DNA of 17,845 nt from Fidelibacterota bacterium (GTDB taxonomy: Bacteria > Fidelibacterota > UBA2242 > JAFGTP01). The notes below the pieces were generated by a model. The model was not told the origin of the DNA and searched no databases. It saw only the letters and a list, made by a program, of their open reading frames with translations. Numbering within the stretch: position 1 is the stretch's first letter; the number at the start of each line of letters is the position of its first letter. This document shows, one piece after another, positions 8,578 to 15,162 of this stretch. The stretch is from the NCBI GenBank assembly GCA_021735285.1, contig JAIPHI010000036.1, positions 1 through 17,845 of the forward strand, read 5' to 3'. The translations under genes were made by a program, and so were the position numbers.

Positions 8578-11208
8578 TTATTTCAAAAATAACATTTTTC
8601 TTACTTTTGTAAAGTTACCTGCTTCCATTCTTAGAAAATAGGCTCCACTGGGTAAAGTTGCGCCATTATTATTAGTGCCATTCCAGATAAGAACATGGGA
8701 ACCGGCAGTAAAGTTCCTAGTTGCCAGGGTTCGAACTTTTTGACCGAGTATATTGTAAACACTTAATTTGACCTTTTGGGCGGTTGGTAATTGAAATGCA
8801 ATATGTGTAGTTGGATTAAAAGGATTAGGATAATTCTGTTGTAATTTATAGGATTTAGCAAATAATTTATCATCTTCAATAGCTACTTCTTCACCCACAT
8901 CAGCTAAATCTCTTGGGGTGATTTTATATGTATCAAAACTATATACATATACACCTGTTACTTTATCAATAGTTTGACCAACTTCCAACGAATCTAACCA
9001 ATTATAAAGTAAATTACCTGCTGCATCTTCATCTAATAAACAACTTCCCGAGCCATCATCAATTGACCAATCATAATCATTGATTGATGAAACTTCTACA
9101 TCAGTGACTTCAACTAGTGTTCCCTCATACTGTTCTGTATCTTCTGTATCGTTAGATAGATCTATAGTTTGTACTTGATTTGGTTCTGGAATAATATTAT
9201 CAGAAGATAATACATCAATGGAATCTGCAAATATTTTAGTGTTTGAGTATTGTTCACTCACTTCGCCGTAAACTCTAATTTCGTCACCTCTTTTCAATAA
9301 TGTATCCAACCCTCTGACAAAGATACCATTCCAGGGACCAGCACCATCTTGTATTACAAAAGCCCCAAAATTATTATTAAATGAAGTATCGGCAGTAACT
9401 ACGCCAGCAACTTCAACATTGTAGCCATCGTATAAAGAGTTATTATAAGGTGTTAGTTGTAAGTATTTAATACTTAATCCTTGCTCTAAAAGATAATAAC
9501 CCAATTTATTTTTTGAAGTATCCATAGGTAATGTTGCAGTTCCTTCATTATTGGTGGCTTCAATATGATATAAAATCGCACGATCTTTTTGCTTAGCAGA
9601 AATAGTACCAGTATAATTATTTCCACCTGAATTTGTCAATGATATACTATCCCTCTCAAGTAGTATGGGGTCGCTTTCTCCTTGCCAGTCAGATATATCA
9701 TAAATTTCAATATGAGCTTTTACATTCTCTATCTCTGAGTTACTAGTAACATTTACGGAAATATTTACATCTTCATTCGGATTTGGGATGCTGGGATCTC
9801 TTGTGCTCTCTTTGAGATTAGGAGGTCCAGAACCTCTGACTAGGTCTTCCTCATAAAGAGGCTCCATCACATAGGTAGAAGAATCATCATAACTTCCGTA
9901 ATGATGGTATACCCATCCTGTTATAGATTCATAACTAGTTCCTACTGGAGGTATTGAGTATGTGTCTTTATCCAAACTATCTGTATTGGAGTCAATAATG
10001 ATTTCACCAGTACCATCATCAACTAGAAATAATTCATCATAAGGTCTATCAACTTCTGTTACTTCTACATTTTTAACAGTGACAAAAACATTTCCCCACT
10101 GTTCTGCCGTTGTGGGATGTCTTAGATCTCCTGTATTAATTGTATCTGGTGCTGGAACCTTAGCATTTGGAGATAAAAGCTCTACAGAACTGGTTGTCCA
10201 AAATTCAGTCATATTACTATTATTTGTTGTAAATTCGCCAACATATCCTATTAATTCAACTTCATATCCTTCTTTCAAGTTTGGTAAATCTGCACTTTCG
10301 TTATATGATAATATTGAACTCCAGGGACCACCATTTTCTTCTTGAATAATAAATCTGACTCCGCCTTTTGATTGGGCAACGGCTGTTGGCATTGTCACAA
10401 CACCTTTAATTTTTATGGTATCAAGGGAAACTGGTGTTCCATCGATTGTATCTTCTACATAATATGACATATCAGATTTATAATCTTTTGGCGTTTTTAA
10501 CAGATCACTATATCTTACCTGTTGTATGCGTTGAATTCTTGTATATTCCCCGCCGCTTATAATATCATAAGCCAATCTTGGTAATATTTTATGATCATCC
10601 CAGGAGTAATTCATTACTCCAGTGATGCTTTTTACATTATCATAGTTTGAAGGATCAAAGTAATATTTTGCTTCACCTTCGTCATCAACCATACATTCTC
10701 CGCTTCCATCATCAATAGCCCATTCGCCATTACCTTTATCAGGATTGGAGATACTAGCGCTTTCAACCTTGACTAATACGGCTTCATAGGCTTCAGCATT
10801 TGTACCACCAGTCCCGACCTCTCCCGTAGTGACTGCGACAGGTTCTACAGTTTTGTTAGTATCTAATTTTGTATAATTTGTAACATCACTAATTTGAGTC
10901 ATGCCATAATACTCTTCCACAGTACCAGTTAGTTGCACGCTATCTCCATATGCATTGTTATGATCGGAGTCGTAAACCATGATACCGGACCACTTTGCTT
11001 CAGCATCCTGAACAAAATAATAACCATCAAAGGCCCAGGATTCTGCTGATATGGTACCGCTGATTGTTACTGTTTCGCCCAATTTTTTAGATTCATCACT
11101 GCCGGTACCGGTAGTATCCTGAATTTCAGCAATCGGAGTGATTGTTTGACCTAAAGCCAAACTGATGAATAATATTACTATGAAAACGGAAAATACCACT
11201 TTTTTCAT
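8578..11208 (-). CDS. T9SS-tailed secreted protein with three paired OB-fold-like repeats
   Basis: Predicted extracellular protein of 876 residues from the second ATG, chosen because GAGG lies seven bases upstream of it but only four from the first ATG at 11211. The signal peptide ends near ALGQ (residue 21, counting from the first ATG). Three OB-A units share an F-x-(V/I)-Q-(D/E) ... W-x-x-I core at residues 64-80, 286-303 and 617-633. Each is followed about 100 residues later by an OB-B unit with DDGxGxxxxD (165-178, 396-409, 716-729). An Ig-like domain (about 462-577) sits between pairs 2 and 3. Residues about 788-877 are a T9SS/FlgD-like tail (NYPNPFNPTT, then GAYFLRM). The OB units resemble those preceding nuclease or phosphatase domains in secreted ExeM/YhcR-type proteins, but no such catalytic domain is present. 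A binding or scaffold role is likely. It follows the 731-residue gene by 16 bases. Confidence 0.85.
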   Translation of the reverse strand: MKKVVFSVFIVILFISLALGQTITPIAEIQDTTGTGSDESKKLGETVTISGTISAESWAFDGYYFVQDAEAKWSGIMVYDSDHNNAYGDSVQLTGTVEEYYGMTQISDVTNYTKLDTNKTVEPVAVTTGEVGTGGTNAEAYEAVLVKVESASISNPDKGNGEWAIDDGSGECMVDDEGEAKYYFDPSNYDNVKSITGVMNYSWDDHKILPRLAYDIISGGEYTRIQRIQQVRYSDLLKTPKDYKSDMSYYVEDTIDGTPVSLDTIKIKGVVTMPTAVAQSKGGVRFIIQEENGGPWSSILSYNESADLPNLKEGYEVELIGYVGEFTTNNSNMTEFWTTSSVELLSPNAKVPAPDTINTGDLRHPTTAEQWGNVFVTVKNVEVTEVDRPYDELFLVDDGTGEIIIDSNTDSLDKDTYSIPPVGTSYESITGWVYHHYGSYDDSSTYVMEPLYEEDLVRGSGPPNLKESTRDPSIPNPNEDVNISVNVTSNSEIENVKAHIEIYDISDWQGESDPILLERDSISLTNSGGNNYTGTISAKQKDRAILYHIEATNNEGTATLPMDTSKNKLGYYLLEQGLSIKYLQLTPYNNSLYDGYNVEVAGVVTADTSFNNNFGAFVIQDGAGPWNGIFVRGLDTLLKRGDEIRVYGEVSEQYSNTKIFADSIDVLSSDNIIPEPNQVQTIDLSNDTEDTEQYEGTLVEVTDVEVSSINDYDWSIDDGSGSCLLDEDAAGNLLYNWLDSLEVGQTIDKVTGVYVYSFDTYKITPRDLADVGEEVAIEDDKLFAKSYKLQQNYPNPFNPTTHIAFQLPTAQKVKLSVYNILGQKVRTLATRNFTAGSHVLIWNGTNNNGATLPSGAYFLRMEAGNFTKVRKMLFLK

Positions 11209-11224
11209 CATGCCACCTCTTTTT

Positions 11225-13420
11225 TTATTTAACTATTAAAAATTTACCACGCTGCACATTTCCGGAATCCATATCTTTGACAGTGAATATATAAAGTCCG
11301 GAAGCCACAGCTTGATCCCATTTCGTAATCAGATCCCAGGCATGTTCACCACCAGAGAAAACGATTTTGTTACTTTGCGAGATTTCATTTAATCTGGAAA
11401 TATCGGAGCCATCATAGCTGGCTGAATTATGTTCAAACTCATCAACCAGATCACCGGAAATCGTAAAGATTTTGACCTTTGCTTTGTCCGGTAGATTGTA
11501 GAACCAGATCATGCGGTCTCTTTCGCCATAGCCATCCCAGGTTGTTCGTCCTTTATAAGGATTAGGATAAACGCCTACTTTATCACTAAATTCAGACTGC
11601 TGAGGCTTTTTTCCGGAAATAACATAGGTGCGGTTATTAATCTTATTACTTTCAAGGCTTTTTAGTCCGGTTGTGGGATCGCCACTATCAAAAGAGGTGA
11701 CAGAGTAAACGTATTTCTCCGGCCAACCACTTTTGACATTGGTATTGACATATTTGTAATAGACTGTATCCTTATCAATGATTTTGTAATAGCAAGAATC
11801 TTCATCCATGCCATCGGCTTCAAAACTTTTGATTCTGATATAATCGAATCCGGTGTTATATCCTAATTCATTTTTGAGATCGTATTGAGCGAGAAGCGAC
11901 CATTGTGAATTACTTTCTGAAGCTGTTTTTCGATGAGCGTAAATACGATATCCCTCAAAATCTTTCTGACGGGTAAGGGGATCTGGTACACTTTCGGGAT
12001 GTTTACCCCAGTAGAGAGTAATTTTATTACTTTCTGATATAACTTTTAAATTGGGGGAAGGCGGAGGTGCAGGAAGGATGTATCTATCCATTTTTCCATT
12101 ATTATTGGAATCCTCATCCGGTTCTAAGATTCCATTGCCGTTTCTATCCTCGCCATTATAGGCTTTTTGGGCCCAATCGGAGTTGGCATATAATAAAGAT
12201 TTACGTTCTTCATTGTCGGTTAGTGAATTGTTTCCCCATTGAGCGCAGGTCACAGCCATCGCAATTCTGACAGAATCTCCGGGATGTAAAACCCAGTTAG
12301 TCGAATCAATATTTGTAGGTTCAGCACCAAATGGTCCACCGGATAGTAGAAATATCCAGCTGTCCTCTTGATTAGGATAGCCATTACTATTATAACCGGT
12401 GCCGCCCGGATTGATGGGTACCGATTCCTGCATAAATTGATAGCGCTGATCATCATCTACAGGCATTATGTAATTAGGATAATCCATGTTAGAAGAACTG
12501 GACCAGACCCACTGTCGATAATAGGAATCCCATTTTGTTCTGGGAACCTGACTATTACCTAAAATACGAAAACCAATGTAGCTCTGGGCATATCCATTGT
12601 CACCATCTTTATCATATTGATAGGCAATATCTCTTGCATAGCCTGCATGATTGTCGTCGGGATTGGGATCAAATAATGTTTGATCGAAACCATCCAGATT
12701 ATCATACCAGGTGAAGCCTCCCCCGGGTTCGTAGATACTGGTATAATTCATATTGGCTACAGAAGCATCGGCCCAAATACCAGCAAAAAGATTCTCAATA
12801 TCCCACCCACTTCCTCCTTCATCCATAAGATGGGATTCATTATAAATTGTAATATCCAAGATTACAAATGCATCAGCAAAAGAATAACTCCAGGCATAGG
12901 ATTCCTGATGCACACGAATGCCCATTGGTTGATGATTGACAACCGGATCAAAATCATTGTAATCGCAGATGAAATCTTGATGTGAAGTCGCTTTAGGTGA
13001 AAAATATTTATCTGTTGTTAATGAAGATTTAATTTTAATAGTGTCAGCAGGGTTTTTACTGGTTGAAATCTCAAATCCCTGAGCTCCATAGTCAAAAACA
13101 CCATCAACAATAGAAGTAGTTACGCGCTTACTACCTTTAACTACTCCTCCTATCCACAAACCGGCATAGGAAAAGTGTTCCACTTCATTTTGTTGAATAT
13201 CAGCATATTGTTTATAACGACAGGAAGGTTGATCGGGATTATTCCAGCCTTCTCCCAGAAGACCAAAATTAGTGATTGTCATACCAATCTGTCCTACAGT
13301 AGTATAGTTGTTATAATCAGTTGCTGTAGTTTTGGCTAGCGAAGAAACCCGTCTGGCTTCTCTGGGCTCGGCACCGAGTAAAAGGGGTATCAGAAATATT
13401 AAGAAGCAAAATTTTTTCAT
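11225..13420 (-). CDS. Large secreted protein with EF-hand loops, FN3-like domain and variant T9SS tail
   Basis: Predicted secreted 731-residue protein and first gene of the minus-strand operon. I use the ATG at 13420 rather than 13450, because a signal peptide (MKKFCFLIFLIPLLLGA) begins there and GGAG lies seven bases upstream. Residues about 30-420 form a large beta-rich domain I do not recognise, with many Trp, Tyr and Asp residues (WIGGVVKG, then GWDIENLFAGIWAD). An EF-hand-type loop DRNGNGILEPDE lies at 425-436, followed by a weaker loop at 437-448, a Pro-rich linker and an FN3-like domain (about 455-595). Residues about 612-731 form an extended sorting tail: VYPNPYKGR, MIWFYNLP, then GLYIFTVKD and GKFLIVK. 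This longer tail is common in secreted proteins of Calditrichota/KSB1/Marinimicrobia-type genomes, from general knowledge of those families. Function unknown. Confidence 0.85.
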   Translation of the reverse strand: MKKFCFLIFLIPLLLGAEPREARRVSSLAKTTATDYNNYTTVGQIGMTITNFGLLGEGWNNPDQPSCRYKQYADIQQNEVEHFSYAGLWIGGVVKGSKRVTTSIVDGVFDYGAQGFEISTSKNPADTIKIKSSLTTDKYFSPKATSHQDFICDYNDFDPVVNHQPMGIRVHQESYAWSYSFADAFVILDITIYNESHLMDEGGSGWDIENLFAGIWADASVANMNYTSIYEPGGGFTWYDNLDGFDQTLFDPNPDDNHAGYARDIAYQYDKDGDNGYAQSYIGFRILGNSQVPRTKWDSYYRQWVWSSSSNMDYPNYIMPVDDDQRYQFMQESVPINPGGTGYNSNGYPNQEDSWIFLLSGGPFGAEPTNIDSTNWVLHPGDSVRIAMAVTCAQWGNNSLTDNEERKSLLYANSDWAQKAYNGEDRNGNGILEPDEDSNNNGKMDRYILPAPPPSPNLKVISESNKITLYWGKHPESVPDPLTRQKDFEGYRIYAHRKTASESNSQWSLLAQYDLKNELGYNTGFDYIRIKSFEADGMDEDSCYYKIIDKDTVYYKYVNTNVKSGWPEKYVYSVTSFDSGDPTTGLKSLESNKINNRTYVISGKKPQQSEFSDKVGVYPNPYKGRTTWDGYGERDRMIWFYNLPDKAKVKIFTISGDLVDEFEHNSASYDGSDISRLNEISQSNKIVFSGGEHAWDLITKWDQAVASGLYIFTVKDMDSGNVQRGKFLIVK

Positions 13421-13847
13421 CAAAATCTCCGGATCAGTATATTTATTCAAGGATTCCTAAAATAAAATATTTATTATGAAAATACAAATAAAATTTCTGT
13501 TAAGTTCTTTAAGATTTCTTATTCGTAAAATAACTAAAAATTATTCTGAGTTTATTAATCCTATTTGAATGTTTTGGATAGCTTTTGAGAAGGGAGATAA
13601 ATATTTATTGGCAAGAAACGATTCAAATATCCCCCCGGAACTATTTGGAATCTAACTTTTTTATAAATCCATCTTTAGGCAATAACATCAAATAGCGAAT
13701 GGATAAATTTATAATTTTAGATGTGAAATATCCATTCCTAAATTTATTCTTTATTAAAAATTAACATTGTATTGACCTGAGATTCATTTGTTTTCAATAT
13801 TAGACAATCTTTTTGTACTAAGAAGATAGAATATTGACTAGATATAA

Positions 13848-13882
13848 AAAATTTTCCATGATCATGGTGAGTCTTTGAGAGC
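13848..13882 (+). repeat. Degenerate direct repeat, copy 1
   Basis: The stretch around ttttccatgatcatggtgag (copy 1) matches ctttccatgataataatgaa near 14850 (copy 2). Similarity continues into ctttgagagcc versus cttagagaacc. By eye, identity is about 70 percent over some 35-55 bases. Copy 1 contains the perfect 12-bp palindrome CCATGATCATGG (13856-13867). The copies are about 1 kb apart in the same orientation and bracket the palindromic elements. Confidence 0.5.
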
Positions 13883-13897
13883 CTCTATTCTTCCTAT

Positions 13898-13978
13898 AGC
13901 CTACCAATATAGCGCTTTTAAAAATAATGTCCGAAAAATGTATTCGTATTAAAGAAGTAAGCTGGAGCCTACTAATAT
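13898..13978 (+). repeat. Short repeats AGCCTACYAATAT, with an inverted copy at 14360
   Basis: AGCCTACCAATAT (13898-13910) recurs as AGCCTACTAATAT (13966-13978), one mismatch in 13 bases. GAGCCTAC (13965-13972) has its reverse complement GTAGGCTC at 14360-14367, outside the right end of the 321-bp element. The second copy and its complement thus form an outer pair of arms around that element. Confidence 0.5.
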
Positions 13979-14000
13979 TTTCGGTTTGCTGGGAGTTCCG

Positions 14001-14033
14001 CCACGATAAATCCTAACTATTATACGCATTTAT
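14001..14033 (+). repeat. Left terminal inverted repeat
   Basis: Pairs with 14289-14321. The only two mismatches are adjacent (AA against TT within ATAAAT/ATTTAT). Confidence 0.75.
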
Positions 14034-14223
14034 TCAGCAGCTACTTGCAAAATTGCTAATAAAAGATAGATTACCCCTCTCCCTCCCCTCCGGCAAAATC
14101 TATTCCCGTTAAAAAAACAAACAGGACAAGCGGAGCAGGCTTCATAGGGAAAACTCTCCGGGCTCACAATTTAATGAAAAAACTATAATTTTATGTTACC
14201 TCAAAACAAAAGGAACAACAGTG

Positions 14224-14243
14224 TCCCCCTTAGCAAAGGGGGA
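14224..14243. repeat. C/G-rich hairpin of REP-like type
   Basis: TCCCCCTT (14224-14231) and AAGGGGGA (14236-14243) form a perfect eight-pair stem with an AGCA loop, followed by an AACAAGGGGGTT stretch. This CCCCCTT...AAGGGGG...AGGGGG pattern is a familiar intergenic repeat in several phyla (recalled, not searched). It lies inside the 321-bp element. Confidence 0.6.
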
Positions 14244-14276
14244 ACAAGGGGGTTGTAAGATTGTTCTGTTTAGCAA

Positions 14277-14291
14277 ACTAACATCTTTATA
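14277..14291 (+). repeat. 15-base direct repeat ACTAACATCTTTATA, copy 1
   Basis: Identical 15-mer at 14797-14811. This copy runs into the right terminal inverted repeat. The second copy may mark the relic end of another element. Confidence 0.6.
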
Positions 14292-14321
14292 AATGCGTAT
14301 AATAGTTAGGATAAATCGTGG
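14289..14321 (-). repeat. Right terminal inverted repeat
   Basis: Reverse complement of 14001-14033 at 31 of 33 positions. Confidence 0.75.
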
Positions 14322-14453
14322 TTTTATTCTCAATAATATCATAAGATTAGCATCATGTTGTAGGCTCTATAAGATACTTTATGATTAATTAAAATTACTT
14401 AATTGAAAATTGAATATGATGCGGAATCTACTTTTTAATATTGGAATTATATT

Positions 14454-14481
14454 GTTACTTTTGTCTCGCCACAAAAGTAAC
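14454..14481. repeat. Perfect 11-bp hairpin GTTACTTTTGT/ACAAAAGTAAC
   Basis: Arms 14454-14464 and 14471-14481 pair perfectly around CTCGCC, and CCAAAAAGG follows. The ACAAAAGTAACCAAAAA string resembles repeats widely seen between genes in Bacteroidota-type genomes (recalled). It directly abuts the next palindromic element and may be its outer end. Confidence 0.65.
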
Positions 14482-14490
14482 CAAAAAGGC

Positions 14491-14693
14491 GCCGGCGGTA
14501 TAATTAAATGCTAAAATTTAGTTCGCTTCTCTGAAAATATTTTAAGGCTCTGGGTTTAGTGCGAAAGACTTCGATTAGAAGATTTGGATTATATTTATAG
14601 CAATACTTATAATCGCACCTCATATCCGCTGTAAAATATTTTTTAATCGTTTCGCTCCTAAATTTTCAAGACACATTTAATTATAATGCCGGC
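14491..14693. mobile_element. Second palindromic intergenic element (20-bp inverted ends)
   Basis: GCCGGCGGTATAATTAAATG (14491-14510) is matched by the inverted CATTTAATTATAATGCCGGC (14674-14693), 18 of 20 bases. Weaker pairing continues inward: TAAAATTTAG at 14512-14521 against CTAAATTTT at 14658-14666, and GCGAAA near 14561 against TTTCGC near 14650. It has no coding capacity. With the adjacent 11-bp hairpin it forms a ~240-bp structured repeat unlike the 321-bp element in sequence. Confidence 0.6.
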
Positions 14694-14733
14694 TAAAAAA
14701 ACAAAAGAAAAAAGTGTTTATATTGGTTTGTTG

Positions 14734-14760
14734 CACAACTATCCTTAGTTGTGGATTTTT
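14734..14760 (+). terminator. Hairpin plus T-run, terminator-like
   Basis: CACAACTA (14734-14741) and TAGTTGTG (14746-14753) form a perfect stem with a TCCT loop, followed by GATTTTT. It has the shape of an intrinsic terminator for plus-strand transcription, but no plus-strand gene ends nearby. It may be part of a mobile repeat instead. Confidence 0.35.
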
Positions 14761-14796
14761 CTGAAGCCTTTAATAGGCTGAATAAAAATATAAATG

Positions 14797-14811
14797 ACTA
14801 ACATCTTTATA
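14797..14811 (+). repeat. 15-base direct repeat ACTAACATCTTTATA, copy 2
   Basis: Perfect match to 14277-14291, 520 bases away in the same orientation. Confidence 0.6.
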
Positions 14812-14846
14812 TAATAAAACATTTCAACATTGATAATGATCATGAA

Positions 14847-14880
14847 AACTTTCCATGATAATAATGAATCTTAGAGAACC
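14847..14880 (+). repeat. Degenerate direct repeat, copy 2
   Basis: Second copy of the repeat at 13848-13882. It also carries an inverted pair just upstream (ATCATG at 14839-14844 against CATGAT at 14853-14858). Extent and identity were estimated by eye. Confidence 0.5.
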
Positions 14881-14920
14881 ATATTTTAACATGGTGAAAA
14901 AAGTATAAAATAAATATTAT

Positions 14921-14961
14921 AGTCTGCCTCGCACGAGATGTCTTCGACGCTTCAGCAGACT
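14921..14961. repeat. GC-rich inverted repeat AGTCTGC/GCAGACT
   Basis: Seven-base arms at 14921-14927 and 14955-14961 enclose a GC-rich loop (CTCGCACGAGATG, then TTCGACGC) that is out of step with the AT-rich surroundings. Probably another small inserted repeat or a structured RNA segment; function unknown. Confidence 0.35.
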
Positions 14962-15099
14962 TCCTGATTAATAGGATTAGGTCAAACATTTACAAATTGC
15001 TATTTATTGGCTTATTTTAGCAAGGATAATTTCCTCATCATGGATGCATGCAGACATTATTTTTTAATTTCCTATTAGAAATAAAATTTCTTTCTATTT

Positions 15100-15119
15100 A
15101 ATATATCAATTGATATATT
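15100..15119. promoter_or_regulatory. Perfect 20-bp palindrome upstream of the ASH-repeat lipoprotein gene
   Basis: AATATATCAA joined to its exact reverse complement TTGATATATT, centred about 53 bases before the start codon. The position and symmetry suit a dimeric repressor or activator operator. TTGATA inside it could be a -35 box for TATAAA at 15136-15141, but the 20-base spacer is long, so the promoter assignment is weak. Confidence 0.4.
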
Positions 15120-15162
15120 CATTAGAGCAGAAAAGTATAAATATTAACCAGGAAATTATATA

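Larger units (their letters stand above)
14001..14321. mobile_element. MITE-like 321-bp element with 33-bp terminal inverted repeats
   Basis: The left end (14001-14033), beginning CCACGATAAATCCTAACTAT, is the inverted copy of the right end (14289-14321) with 31 of 33 bases matching. The interior has no coding capacity and carries a C-rich hairpin, so a non-autonomous transposable element or a decayed insertion sequence fits best. No clean target-site duplication is visible at the borders, which would also fit an element whose true ends lie further out. The transposase family is unknown. Confidence 0.7.
13421..15162. other. 1.7-kb non-coding, repeat-rich divergent intergenic region
   Basis: No open frame of convincing length or with a secretion signal lies here, and no tRNA, rRNA or CRISPR pattern is visible. 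The region holds both divergent promoters, which I cannot place with confidence, and a dense set of inverted and direct repeats listed separately. It has GC-richer islands (about 14075-14165, 14220-14255, 14485-14500 and 14920-14965) within very AT-rich DNA, as expected from insertions of small elements. Smaller palindromic spots not listed separately are GAATGGATA/TATCCATTC (13697-13705/13729-13737), CAATATT/AATATTG (13795-13801/13830-13836), and AGAAAT/ATTTCT (15077-15082/15086-15091). Confidence 0.8.

Noticed and set aside
8578..11208. Secreted nuclease
   Set aside because: OB-fold units resemble those of secreted nucleases, but no endonuclease/exonuclease/phosphatase or other nuclease motif is seen anywhere in the protein.
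12067..12985. Overlapping open frames inside the 731-residue protein gene
   Set aside because: Composition mirrors the real gene, and there is no family resemblance or initiation signal.
13421..13450. ATG at 13450 as start of the 731-residue protein
   Set aside because: It adds ten polar residues before a perfect signal peptide and lacks a Shine-Dalgarno as good as the GGAG before 13420.
14734..14760. Firm terminator of a hidden plus-strand gene
   Set aside because: The shape fits, but no convincing gene lies upstream on that strand. Kept only as a low-confidence terminator-like hairpin.
13421..15162. CRISPR array or tRNA genes in the long spacer
   Set aside because: Repeats are few, unevenly spaced and mostly inverted, and no cloverleaf-like segment with a CCA end or T-loop was found.
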